Assembly: GCF_958979055.1 (NCBI RefSeq)
Contig: NC_084899.1
Coordinates: forward strand, 24,309,501 to 24,373,500
Length of the DNA: 64,000 nucleotides
Source: Alnus glutinosa
Lineage: Eukaryota > Streptophyta > Magnoliopsida > Fagales > Betulaceae
Reading direction: 5' to 3'
Shown: piece by piece, positions 23,116-34,508 of the stretch
How the letters are laid out: each line of letters opens with the position of its first letter
Position numbering within the stretch: position 1 is the first letter of the stretch
Notes under the pieces: model-generated
Told to the model about the DNA's origin: nothing
Seen by the model: only the letters and a program-made list of their open reading frames with translations
Database searches by the model: none
Translations under genes and position numbers: made by a program

Positions 23116-24880
23116 TGCCAAGTGCTGTTGTTGTGCTGAAACTGAAGTCTATTTTAGGGGTTGGCCCTAAGGTAAAGGTTTCCATTGAAGACTCCTTCAA
23201 GTAGGTGACTTGGTTGGGAGGCGTTCGTATTGGGTTACACGTTAGAGTTTAAGGTACGGCCACTACATAAAGGTATGTAAGTGCTACTACTTTGTAACTA
23301 GCTTTGTCTTTTGAATAGTGGATATCTTGGGTTTGGCTGCCACGGAGTGATTTTTCTCTTAATTGAGTTTCCACTTCGTCAACAAAATATATGTCTCTTT
23401 ATTTTCCTCATTGTGATATTTTGTGGCACACTATTGCACACACTTGATAAATTAGAAGTCCAATAATTTTCAGATATGGTTAGGGTCGGCAAATGGGTGT
23501 TTTACTGTTAAGAGCGCTTACCACTTGGAGTTGAACAGCATAGCTTAATTCATGGGGGAAAGCTCGACTTCTCAGTAGGACAAGGGAGTTGGAGGGAGAT
23601 ATGGAGTCTACAGGGTCCAGGAGTTTTAAAGAACTTTGTTTGGAGATTTTGCTCTAATAGCCTCCCGACAAAAGAAAACCGTTTTAGAAGGAAGATGGTG
23701 GAGGATTCCTTGTGTCCAATATGTAAGGTAGCGAAGGAGGACATTGGCATGTGCTTTGGAGCTGCACTGCTTCGGTGGCAGTTTGGCAGGAAGGCTCAAG
23801 ACAGGTTCAAAAGCTTGCCCTTGAGGAGAGTGATGGGTTGGGCCTGTTCCAACAGTGGCGGGAAAGACTTGAAGATGATGAACTCCTGGTCGTTTTAACA
23901 GCAGCTAGGCTTCTCTGGTTGCGTCGAAACTTTATGGTATTTGACAGGGGGTTTACTCCTCCGGCTATTTTAATGCGACAAGCTCAGGAGGCCATGGTTG
24001 GGTATGCAGAGACCTTGGCTCCTGCCTGTCAAAACAATCAGGGAGAGCAACAGGTTATATGGAAACCACCACGTGGGGGATTCTTAAAACTTAACTTGGA
24101 TGCTGCCCTCTCTGTGTCTACGAAGACTATGGGGGCATGGACTATTAGAAGGGATGAGACCACCATTGTCCAAACTGGTGCATCATGTAGACGATCCTTT
24201 AGCAGCCGAGGCAGTGGCTCTGTGGAGAGCTATTGTTTTCTGCAGGGAGGTGGGGGCTTCTCAAGTGGAGTTTGAAGGAGACTTTTTAGGGGTGGTTCAA
24301 GCAGTGAATAATGGGAATGCCGGATGGATTTCCTACGAGCATCTAATGGATGATATCCGAACTACACTTGTGGAGTTTCCCAATTCAATTGTCCGGCATG
24401 TGAAAAGATCGGCCAACCGGGCTGCCCATGGCCTAGCTCAATTGGTCGTGTACCGGTTAGAAGATTGTGTGTAGAATAGATTTTGCCCTAATTCTATAAG
24501 AGATATTGTACTTGCTGAGCAAGGTTTTTCGGCATGAATTTATAGAAATTGGAAAGTTCTCAAAAAAAAAAGAAAAAAAAAAGATGTGTATCTAACATGT
24601 AAATTTAAAACGTGTAATTATTTTAAGAGAAGTGTTACTGTTGTCTTCTTTTTTTTTTCAAAAGTTAATTTTTAAATAATGTGTTAATTATGGATGAGAT
24701 ATATTCTTTTAGAAAATGTATTCCACATCATTTGAGAACTACTTTGGAGAATTTTTTTTGGAAAATATTGCATTTTTATTATTTTAATTAAAATTAGAGA
24801 TAAATGACGAAAACAATGTTTAAATTCATATTTTTTACTTTGATAAAAAAAAAATAATAATAATAATAATAATCATTTAA

Positions 24881-25140
24881 TTAAAAGCTTAAGTAAAAAA
24901 TCTGGTAATTCTGGTATTTCTCCGGCTCTTGTGAAAACGTTGAACCAGAAGTCGATGCTATCATGCCTATATTTGAACCGTAGCCACGGACTGCAGGCTC
25001 CATAGCCATTAGTGGAGAAAATGGAACTTGAAGTTGTGGATGATCACTGCCACCAACTGCTGAAAAGTCGTCACTGATCACCACACCTGAACTTCCCGTC
25101 GACAACACTTCTGACCAAAAATCCTCATCCACTTCCGGAA
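24881..25140 (-). pseudogene. R2R3-MYB C-terminal remnant (subgroup 2-like motif)
   Basis: The minus-strand frame reads FPEVDEDFWSEVLSTGSSG followed by an acidic/Ser-rich tail. The DFWSEVLS pattern resembles the C-terminal motif of MYB13/14/15-type (subgroup 2) factors. No MYB repeats or start codon occur upstream within several kb, and the region just beyond is a TA microsatellite, so I read it as an orphan last-exon fragment. The identification rests on one short motif. Confidence 0.4.
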
Positions 25141-25172
25141 AATTTTAAAGTTTGTCCATTTCGGTAAAGTAA

Positions 25173-25179
<7 letters not shown>

Positions 25180-25210
<31 letters not shown>
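25180..25210. repeat. (AT)n microsatellite
   Basis: About 30 bases of TA repeats. The spacer from 25211 to 25535 shows nothing else except a short inverted repeat around 25361-25470 (GCATCCATCAAAAAATAAGGTGGCTTTTAAAAT versus its complement). Confidence 0.85.
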
Positions 25211-25213
<3 letters not shown>

Positions 25214-25535
25214 GTGTGTGTGAAATCTAATATATACCATGAAATGGAAATAATTATATTTCACAATTCTCCACATCAGTCATCACTAAGCACAGTGTTT
25301 TAAAAATATTAATATCTTTTTAATATAAAATAGAGTAATTCTAATAGTACATTAAGCATCCATCAAAAAATAAGGTGGCTTTTAAAATTACTATTTCATC
25401 AAAACATCATTTGTTCAATTACTTGCCTAATGATGATTTTAAAAGCCACATTATTTTTTTATGGTCACTTAATGTACATGTATAATTACTCTATAAAATA
25501 TTCACGTACAATCACAATCAAAGTAAATAAAAAGA

Positions 25536-26122
25536 AAAATTATACCATTGATCCATGTGGCAGGCCTAAATTACAAATTGCCCTCTGGACTCTGATATCA
25601 AAATTAATTCAAAAATCTCAGTGATTGACTTAATTTACAAATCGCTCATTGGAGTTAAATTCAGCTAAAAAGTTTAACAAACTCTGTTAGATGTCATGTC
25701 AGAGCCAATAAGATAACGACAGGGGTTGATCATCATAAAAAAATATAAATATATTAAAAATATAAATAAACAAAACTTAAAAAATTATTTTTTTTTTTGA
25801 AAAAAAAAATAGAAAAGAGATGGATGCCGGTTGCTAATGGGGTGGCGCACGACCACCACCATTGATGGGGCTAGGCGGCCACCCCTTTTTGTCATTTCAT
25901 TTAGAATATAATTTTTGAAGTTTTATTTATTTATATTTTTAATAGATTTATATTTTTTTTATTAAGATTAACACGTCGCCATCTCATTGGAATTGACATA
26001 GCGCCTAACGAAATCTGTCAAAATTTTTAACAAAATTTGATTCAAAAGAGCGATTTGTAAATTAAGCCAATCACAGAGATCTCTAAATTAATTTTGATAC
26101 CAAATAGTGTAATTTATAATTT
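25536..26122. mobile_element. Non-autonomous TIR element, same class as 9354
   Basis: The left arm (ATTACAAATTGCCCTCTGG, then TTTACAAATCGCTCATTGG) is matched by the inverted right arm (AGAGCGATTTGTAAATTAAG, 26047-26066). The GC-rich core, with GGTGGCGCACGACCACC and GGCGGCCACCCCTTT, is shared with the other elements of this class. No coding capacity. Confidence 0.65.
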
Positions 26123-26719
26123 TGGCTAAACAAACTTATCGACATCATCTCATTACGTGTCAAAGAGTAATGATATTCTTCATATTAGATTTTCACACTG
26201 GTTGATATGATGTATTTTAAGTGTAAGTCACTTAAAAAATTAAAAGTGTTAGCCACTTAAACACGTTACATCGGTCGAAGTAAAACTAGTATAAAAATCT
26301 AGTGCGAAGAATAGCATTACTCTGCGTCAATTTTTTTTTTAAAGCATTTTAGGGTCGGTCCAACGAGAATGTAGTAGCTTAGAATCTAATCATGGTTTTA
26401 AGTGTTGGCATTTATCAACATAGACTAAAAGTAAAAATCTAACACAAGGTATCTAGCACACATTATCTAGTCTTTCTTATACCAAGGCTAACAGAGGCTC
26501 TAGTAGGAAGTGAAATGGCTCTGGGTCGAAAGATATCAGTAAGCCAACTCCCACATTTTTCCCATGCAGTCCCATGCGTTCTCTAAGAGTATCCTGATAC
26601 AAGTTTGAATCATAAGGTTATCATAAATCTGGAGAAGCCTTTTCTTGTGAAGCTATAATCTGGGCATCAATTCTGCGATACCTCATGCAATGAAGAGAAC
26701 AGGAAAGCATATAACAAGA

Positions 26720-26773
26720 TGAGGATTTTAGAACATCACTCTTACTTTCCACTATTTGCATTTTCCATTCAAT

Positions 26774-26844
<71 letters not shown>

Positions 26845-26900
26845 GGATTTTAGAACATCACTCTTACTTTCCACTATTTGCATTTTCCATTCAATCTGAG
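26720..26900. repeat. (GA)n microsatellite between two copies of a 58-bp segment
   Basis: A run of GA at about 26776-26840 is bordered on both sides by the same 58 bases (AGGATTTTAGAACATCACTC through CATTCAATCTGAG), at about 26721-26778 and 26844-26901. The arrangement suggests replication slippage or unequal exchange across the microsatellite. Confidence 0.85.
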
Positions 26901-27032
26901 GGAGGGAGGGTAACAAAGCAGAAAGATATTACAACAGACATTATTTCCAACTGTTGTTTCATTTAAATCTGCAAAAAGTCTCACCAGTGCTATTGCTTAA
27001 TGATTCAGAGGATGGGTTGAAATTCTATCAAC

Positions 27033-30000
27033 TCAATATTTCTTCAGAAAGTACATTCCATCTCTTAGTTCCAACTTATCTTCAGAAACTAGAACAGATA
27101 AGAAGCTCTAATTGGAGTGATTTATCATAAGAGGGATCAGCTACACAAAACATCTGCAGCAACGTGTTTAAAGTATTCTACTTGGCAATCATGCTATCTG
27201 TACCTAAATCAAATTATGGGGCAAGTTAAAACAATTCTTACCTTGAGAGTATTATATATGCATTCGATCTAATGCCATGCTTGAAAAATTTGTGAGCATC
27301 CTCATGATAAATTTCTACAAGAAAATGCCACTTAGAGTTATACATGGAACAATATGAGACTTGATAAAATTCATCAAGATGCATAAGTACATTTACATCT
27401 TCGGTTTAATCCAGATACTTGACCAAATGATTGTCCAAGGCTTGCCAAAACTGAGATGCTGACTAAATTTTCCCAAAAGCAACAAATCTAAAATCTTTTA
27501 TCTCCAAGCATTCACATTTTTAGTGCTTTCTCTCCCCTTCTTGGGAGGTCTATTTCAAAAACTACTATTTGACAAAGTTATGATCAGCCGCAGCAAAAAA
27601 TGTGTCGGCAAAATCTGGAAGGTTACATAACAAGAAGTCAATGCTAGAGGTTAAGGCCAGCCATTTGCTGAGTGAAGAGAGAAAGTCCTACTCATTCTTT
27701 TTCTTTTTCTTTTTTTGGGCACAAATAATTCTGCTTGACCTTCTTGAGTTAGAGTAGCTTTTGATTATAGTCCTTAGTCCAAAAATGAAACGCCAGACCA
27801 ATACTACCCTATACATGAAAGTAAATATCCTTCAAAACTGGGCCTAATGTCTGAGTACTTCCAAATTTCTATGAGAGAGTTAGGATCTGAAACACAATAG
27901 ACCAGTTTTTTAAATAACCCAACAACCCATTAGTGTGAATATTTAGATTTCATCAAGAATGCTCTAATTTGCAACACTAACCTCATAGACAGTCATTTCC
28001 TTCCGTAGTTGATCCTCGGCAGAGATGACAGACCTCTCTCCATCCTCATCACCTGCTACAAGGTCCTCAGAACTCCCACTATTTCCACTATTCTTACTAG
28101 TTTCAATCATGCCTTCCATCAGGGTAAACACATGGTCACTAGAGACTGCTCCAAGTGATTCTTCAAGGATTCCCTGATTACAAAAAAGAAGGTGAATGCA
28201 ATTAGTATCCTCTTGACTCCAGTCCTTGAAGATTGTGATATTACAAAACTTTAATGAATACCAACTCTCTACCTGATTGAATTTTAGCCAGCGCTAACAA
28301 AGAAAAGACAAAAGGTTGACTTCCCAATCATACAATTCAAAATGACCACAAAGTCAATAAAGAAGATTGGAGCAATCGTAAGTATAATGAGGAAAGTTGT
28401 AAGCCAAAAAGGAAATTTTCCCGAGCCAGTAAATCTGACAGTGTTTTGGCTACTTAAATCTATCAAGTGTCCAACACAAATTGGCCATTCACTAATATGA
28501 GTCATTGAAATTGACAAACCCTACTTGATAAAAAAAAACTTTATCAGATACCTTGCTTATCCAAAAATTTATCCGCCGATTGAGTACGTCTACAGGTATC
28601 CCAATAGCAGCTGCAAGAGTTTTAGAGGTCCAACTGAAAGTGGAAAACATCAATGCAGTTACGCTATTGATGATTAGCATAAAATGCATTCATATAATTC
28701 GCATGCTTACCTTGTTTCCTCTTGAAATTTCATAATAATTGCTGCATGTACAGGGGCCACTGTGAACTGCACTGCCCTATCTTCAAATTGCAACTCCAAC
28801 TGCACATCCACGATAAAAATATGTAATGTTATCTGAGTGATTCAGGACAGGTGAGAGAAGGAAACCTACTTAGAGAGATATCTTAATATTGGGCATCAAA
28901 TTGCATTTTATAAATTTCAAAGCACCTAACCTTTACTGTGCCAAGATTTTTCTTCCACAGAAGCTTACGAGGGGTTTTGATTTCATTAAAGCTCTTTGCA
29001 TAATCAGAGAGCAGCTTCTCAACAGGATCGGGTACATTAAGAGCCTCATCCTAAAATTTTTCTTCACGTTTAGTAGAGCAACAAGAATTTGTTACAAAGA
29101 AACACTTAATTATTATGAGAACAGAAGAAATTTTGATCTAAGTATGCATAGTGTTAGCAAGGGCCACAGATATAGGTATACATTACATGGTGCTTGCGTT
29201 TCTCTTTTTTCATGAGAATGTAGTAAACAGACACTTCATGCAGAGACGGTATAGAAAATATGTGTAATTGCAGAGAGAATGTAAATATGCCCTCTCGTCT
29301 TAGATATCCCGCCAAGTGATGTCAACACAGAACCAAGTACGCCATCATCTCTTTTCCCATTATCAATACCAATAGCAATGTTGTCCAACCTACCTGGATT
29401 GTAGGCCAGAAATTTGAAGATATTATTGTAGCATCAAGAATATCCATGGACACTGCATTTTCCCTCAGCTCAGCCCCTAAGAATCAATTCACCCAAGGTT
29501 ACTTGATTTTTTTTTTTTTTTTTGAATAAACAGATTATAAGATACTAAGACAACATTTTGGCACCTAATGCAAGTAGCCTATAAACTGTGATAGGGTGGT
29601 GTGGATCAAGTTTGATGGGGCGTCACCCCTTTTAATACATGTTTGTCGAGTTTTGCAACAATTTAAACAATTCAATAGATTAAGGATATCTTATGTAGGA
29701 GATAAAAAATAAAAAATATTAATTAAATGCTTCTTTCTGTCCAAAAGATGAACCTTATTTTTGGGCTCATACATGCAATATTAATCGCCATTTAGATTTA
29801 AGTAACCATATAGATCATATTAATACACCAATTTAAGCAAAGTTTAAAGGTCATCCCTCCCCATGGTATGTAGACAATGTGGAGGTGAACAAAAATAAGC
29901 TGGACATGTATGACCAAAATGGAAGACATACTCACCTTTAGAAGCAGAAAGATAACAGAAGCATAGGCATCTTCAGTCATAGACGTAAATCCAAGATTTC

Positions 30001-30208
30001 TGAGATCACGGCCAACCTTCCCAATGTTCTTCACCAATTTATTGTTCTCCAAGAACCTGACTTGGTGATAGCATTCATCAATATCCATTTCACTAGTTCG
30101 GTAGGCAAGTTTGCTTTTTTCATCTAAATCCTTGTCATCTTTTTCTTGAGATTCACTGTCACCATTAAGCTCTCCAGCCATAATTGTACTTAACTCCTCC
30201 AACCTACC
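27033..30208 (-). pseudogene. APC2: Anaphase-promoting complex subunit 2 (APC2) pseudogene, internally deleted
   Basis: Eight exon remnants with intact GT-AG borders are recognisable: 30208-29936, 29476-29394, 29050-28931, 28799-28711, 28633-28552, 28173-27982, 27314-27242 and 27153-27033. They match APC2, the cullin-homology scaffold of the cell-cycle E3 ligase (KTPRKLLWKKNLGTVK, FEDRAVQFTVAPVHAAII, VDVLNRRINFWISK, LRDGMYFLKKY). The 5' third is missing. The exon ending at 29936 should be followed by several hundred residues, but only 460 bases separate it from 29476, and the phases do not match (0 versus +2). A 4-base insertion (ATAT) near 27257 causes a frameshift and early stop, and the last exon has a 5-base loss. 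It is non-functional, though conserved splice sites show it arose by DNA duplication and not retroposition. Confidence 0.85.
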
Positions 30209-30388
30209 CTTAAAATAACAGTGGAGTATCTATAAGAACATTTGCAGAGTTTAAAAGAAATGGAGGTTACTGCCAGGGCATTGTTAGACGAAAAGAGGGG
30301 CAAAATAAAAGCAGATATGCATGGAGTGGTAAAACTGATACACAACATAAAGCTTCTAAGAAAGACTTCCAGCCTAGATAATCAATTA

Positions 30389-30840
30389 TTTTTTTGATAA
30401 GGAATTCATTTCATAAAAAAGTGCAGAGGGCGCAACCCAAGTACACGGAAAGTATACAAGAGAAAAACCAATAAGTAGAAGAAAAACACAAATCAAGAAA
30501 CAAGAAATTAGAAAAACAAGAACAGTTGTAAGCATCCATCCAAATAAAAAGAGTTTTGAACACAATGGTTTTTAACTTTGTTACAGTGCTCTTACAATCT
30601 TCGAAGTTTCAAGCATTGCATTCTCTCCAAATACACCAAATTAAGCACTGAGTAATCAACTTCCACACTTCTATAATGAAGTGGCTTTTAAATTGACCTC
30701 TTCAACAAGCAAACAACTCTACCACTCGCCAACCATAACCCACTCAATCCCAGGAAGGCAGAAAACCGATACAGAGCATTGTTTTACTCTTACATCACCC
30801 CTAGTCTCGTGTGACCTGTACTGAATGGTGGAGAACTGAG
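30389..30840 (-). mobile_element. Decayed LINE 3' end
   Basis: The start (poly-T, then GTGCAGAGGGCGCAACCCAA and ACACGGAAAGTATAC) closely matches the 3' UTR of the LINE at position 1, and the following 350 bases resemble the antisense of a LINE zf-RVT region. Reading frames are broken. A 94-residue frame at 31000-30719 overlaps its 5' side. The upper part (from about 30840) does not look like LINE, and I could not assign it. Confidence 0.6.
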
Positions 30841-31020
30841 CGGTGGCAAATATATAAAAAATACACCTGGAAGAACAATCCAAGACATAGTGAATCCAGA
30901 CAACAACAAAGGCTCCCCAATCTGCATCTAGTTTCTTGATGAGTTCAGCTACTCTGGTATTTCCAGAAAGTACCAGTGCCGTTCTGATTTTGGTACACAA
31001 ATGAACAAGGGAGGGTGGAA

Positions 31021-33279
31021 CAAAAAGAACTTAGAATGAAAAATCTGATGGGCTTCATCTAGTAATGCGGATCCCCAAAAAACATAGATATTAGATGCTT
31101 CTTAAAGCCTCTCCATTTCAATCATATTGTTCATGGGTACACAACGCTTTGGAAAGGAAAAGGTGATGCAGATTTTCTTTCTTTCTTGTGTTTCTTACTT
31201 ATTTTTTTTGTAGGGCAGCGGGGGAGCTGTGGTTGTGAGGGAACACAGTACACAAAAAACATTCAATAAATCAAAACAAATATATTAAGCAGAACCAAAC
31301 AGATCATATGCAACTACAAAGTACACAAAAAAATATTATTAATAATAATAATTTTTTACCACAAAAAAATAAAATAAAAATTTTGATTTCTTAAGCGACC
31401 AGATAACGTCAATCTCCAAAAGAAAAAAAGAAAAAAAGAAAATCTTAAAATTGTTTAAAAAAAGAAAAAAGAAAAAAGAAAAAAAAAGGCAAATGCCAAA
31501 CAGAAAGAAAACACTCTCCCACATGGACCCATGGTGTAAGGGTTACACCAAGTAATATTTTTAATTTTTTATGTGAGTTTGTCGGGTTGTCCTCTCTTTT
31601 TAGTTTGGACGTAGATTTTTTATTTTTAATTATTATTATTCAAATGAGAGATGGATTATAAGGGAGGATTTTTTATTTTTTTTATTTTTTTTCATTCTTG
31701 ATTGGAATGACAGGGAGAATGGGAGACCATGTTTGAATGTAGATTTGATTTTTTTATAAATTTGTTTGAATAATTAGAAGGTGTGAATAGAGGAATAAGT
31801 CTAAATTAAGGAAAAAATAGAAAAAAGAAACACATCAAAAAAGAGAGAAAAAAAAAAAAAAAAAAAGAATAGGCAAAGAAAAAAAGAACAGATTCGTTAA
31901 GCAAAATTGGACTGTGAACAAAGCCAATAAATAATAGATTTTTTTTTCTTTTTAATTTAGAATTAAATGTGGCAATTAAAAAACATTAATTCACTCTCAT
32001 TCATTTTTATTTTTTATTTTTTTGCATAATAATAATTTTTTTTTTATTTTTTTGACATGGCACAATAATGACATTGTGAACAAAGGGGACAAAGCTAGAG
32101 AATTAGCCGAGAGAACAGCCTCACCCTTTGCCATATTTTATCATTTAATTATATGGGAGTATTTCTTTTATATTAAAAATAAAGGTCCCAACATTATATA
32201 GCATACATAAAGTCATAATTGCTCAAAATATTTTTTTTACTGAGTGGGGTGAGTGACATGGGCTAGTTTTGGGCCTGAAAGTAGGGTTTGGACTGTTGGA
32301 ACCAGCCCAATGATGCTTTGGAGAATGGCTGGACGGTTATAGGTTTTATTTTTGATTTTTTAGGTAATTATAAAATAATCCATTATCCCTAGAAATGAGT
32401 AGCATATCCCAATTTGCTTAGAAAATAAAATAAAATAAAAAATCCTAGCCCCATTTCACTGTAACGACGTGACAGTGCTGATCAGCTCTTAGATTAGCCC
32501 TTAATAAGTTTTTTTTTTTTTAAAATCTAGAGTTGATGGGAACTACGACATCCAGCCCGCTAGGATAAGGGAGTAGTATGTGTGAAATATTGATTATTGA
32601 ACGAAGAATTGAGTGCGAAAGAAACTAAGGAATAATTCTCATTGGTATTTTATCGAGCAGGTTACAAACATATATAAAAAAGAATGCTATACAAGGAAAT
32701 GGAAAGAATATAGTCTCAGAGAATAGAAATGGCAAATAACTAAAAAGAATCTATATAGCTTGTTCTAACAAACTAACAAAAAAAAAAAAAGAAGCTTCTA
32801 CAATCTTCTAGCAAGAGCATCTTATGGACGCATGTATATCCATGTAAGCAGCCAAGATTGATGACAGTTGTACAAAAAAATCCATCTGATGTGTATTCGC
32901 ATTAGTATGCAACATTACAAAGTAATGTTATATACCACACTAATATCTCACTGCTATTTTACTATGCTGATATGACATTATTAATCCACCATTAATTATT
33001 TTTTTCCCTTTTAACAATGACGATTTAAAGGTGGATTGACAATGTCATAATTATAGTGAAATAATAAAAAAAAAATTAATATAGTATATAACATTACTCT
33101 ATGTTTTAAGGTTGTTTGCAAATACGTTATACAATGGATAAGCTAGAATTCACCTTTTTTTTAAAAAAAGAAAAAAAAAATTTATTTTATGAAAACCTAC
33201 CAAAAACCAAATGCCCCTAGAAGTAGAGCCACTTAATTCAAATAATAAAGTCAAAACTTACAGCGGCCGGTCCAACCCC
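31021..33279. other. Gene-free, low-complexity AT-rich DNA
   Basis: Poly-A and poly-T runs dominate (31320-32060). No gene, transposon end or RNA was recognised. A small inverted repeat (ACATTACTATG-type arms, about 32925-33105: ATGTTATATACCACACTAAT versus ATATAGTATATAACATTACT) may be a MITE remnant. Confidence 0.45.
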
Positions 33280-33775
33280 ATCCTATTGTAGTTGTGATTA
33301 TGCAATTTTTCTTTTTTCCTTAAAATCGCTTATAACTCTCAATCTCACTTAATAAGAAATCAATGTGAGACTTAGTATCCATGAAGTCTTTTATAATCTA
33401 TCAACTTTATGAAGGTTAGTTATCTTCGCAATCATCTTCTCAATATGGGACTAAAGTGTTACAATTTCTCCTTAAATTTTCGACGTTCTTGTTAGGGTCA
33501 CGTTATGCAGTACTCCAATACCACATTACATTATTATGTTGTTTTGATACTATTTGTAACGACCTAGGAAAAGTCCTAACTACATATGCGATATTACTCC
33601 AAAATGACTAGTTATGTTACAATTTGAACTCCTTAGAATCACTTATAAAATTAAGTGTCACCTTGTAAAAAGTTAATGTGGGGCTTAACACACATGAGCT
33701 CCTTTATAACCCACATACTTTGTGTAAATTAATCATCTTCTTAATATGAAATTGTGGTGTTAAACTACAAAGTAT
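33280..33775 (-). mobile_element. Degenerate TRIM with two LTRs
   Basis: Two related blocks of about 200 bp (33284-33475 and 33557-33775) share TTATAA-rich phrases such as CTTTTATAATC/CTCCTTTATAACCC and ATCATCTTCTCAATATGGGA/ATCATCTTCTTAATATGAAA. Between them lies a PBS-like TTTTGATACTATTTGTAACGACC, which on the minus strand reads as an LTR end GTCGTTACA plus a degenerate initiator-Met-type primer site. No coding region fits, as expected for a TRIM. A solo LTR of the same family is at 55294. Confidence 0.55.
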
Positions 33776-33864
33776 AAGTACATTATAAATTGATGTAGTA
33801 GTTCATATAGTACTTACTACGTCAGCTATTAAACAATTAAATTTACTTATCAAATTTTTAATTT

Positions 33865-34350
33865 GGGGTAATTACATTTTCCTCACATGAACTACCGGCC
33901 ATTGTCAACATGCCACCACGAACTGACACCTCGACCATAAGAGGGCATTCAACTACCATTTTCGTACATTTACCCTTCTTACGTCAATTGAATTCGTGAA
34001 GACTCAAATACCCTAATTTAAAAAATCAAAATTTACAAAAAAAAAATATCATCAAAATTAAACAAATAATAATAAAAAAAATGGAAACTAAGGGGGTGGC
34101 TGCCCCTCCTTTTTTTCCTTTTTCTTTTATATATATATTAGGTTTAATATTTTTTATTAATTTACTGTTTAAAGACATTTTTGTCTTTAAACAAAATTTA
34201 ACGTCTAAATATTGCATATTTCGTCTAATTTAACGAGATTCCTTAATGGAATGAGGGTAGAGGTATGAAAATGGTAATTGAATGCTCTCTTATGGTCGAT
34301 GTGTCAGTTCGTAGTGACAACCAGAAATTCATGAAAAAAAAAAAAAAGGC
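33865..34350. mobile_element. Non-autonomous TIR element (MITE)
   Basis: The left arm has CGAACTGACACCTCGACCAT and AGAGGGCATTCAACTACC. The right arm repeats them inverted (GGTAATTGAATGCTCTCTTA, ATGGTCGATGTGTCAGTTCG). The GC-rich core GGGGGTGGCTGCCCCTCC resembles the other elements of this class. The outermost ends are AT-rich and imprecise. Confidence 0.65.
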
Positions 34351-34508
34351 AATTACTCATTTTAATTTTTTTTTTCATCGTTCAGATACTACCATTTACT
34401 ATGTGAGTTGGTAAAAAATTGCAGTTCTTAAACATTTTTCAATTGCTATTACCAAGACAAGTAATGCGCTGCATGTACTTGAGTTTTGACTTGGGGCCAT
34501 TCTTTCTT

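Larger units (their letters stand above)
21201..23472 (+). mobile_element. Solo LTR inserted in the LINE, TSD GATAT
   Basis: The insertion starts TGTTAG and ends TTTTCA, flanked by GATAT at 21196-21200 and 23473-23477. Removing it restores the LINE reading frame. It carries one TATA box (22186) and no primer-binding site, polypurine tract or gag-pol, so it is best read as a solo LTR of about 1.46 kb plus the 0.8-kb hAT element nested at 22308-23115. The part at 21605-22145 has about a dozen variants of the palindrome CGTCCGGACG. The superfamily (Copia or Gypsy) cannot be decided from the LTR alone. Confidence 0.8.
20013..24474 (+). pseudogene. LINE ORF2 pseudogene: reverse transcriptase, zf-RVT and RNase H
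   Basis: The first frame (20013-20366) holds the RT core with TRGLRQGNPLSPYLF and a FADDSLLF catalytic box. Several stops and frameshifts follow up to 21190. Beyond the inserted LTR the zf-RVT region resumes at about 23480 (FTVKSAYHLE, then a CPIC pair), and a C-terminal RNase H-like domain follows in two frames (KPPRGGFLKLNLDA, then AEAVALWRA, ending near 24474). This RVT_3 domain is typical of one clade of plant LINEs and is lacking in the copy at position 1. The gene is dead through frameshifts, stops and the insertion. Confidence 0.85.
20005..24578 (+). mobile_element. Decayed LINE split by a nested LTR insertion
   Basis: Two collinear pieces, 20005-21200 and 23473-24578, make one plus-strand LINE. 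Its reading frame resumes exactly across the solo LTR (GATAT target duplication). The element starts inside the reverse transcriptase (5' truncated). After the RNase H region it ends in an A-rich tail with a single G interruption (about 24561-24580). Target duplications of the LINE itself were not clear. Confidence 0.85.

Noticed and set aside
30719-31000. A conserved protein exon (94 aa, minus)
   Set aside because: Part of it overlaps a LINE remnant, and the rest could not be assigned to any family. There is not enough to call a gene.
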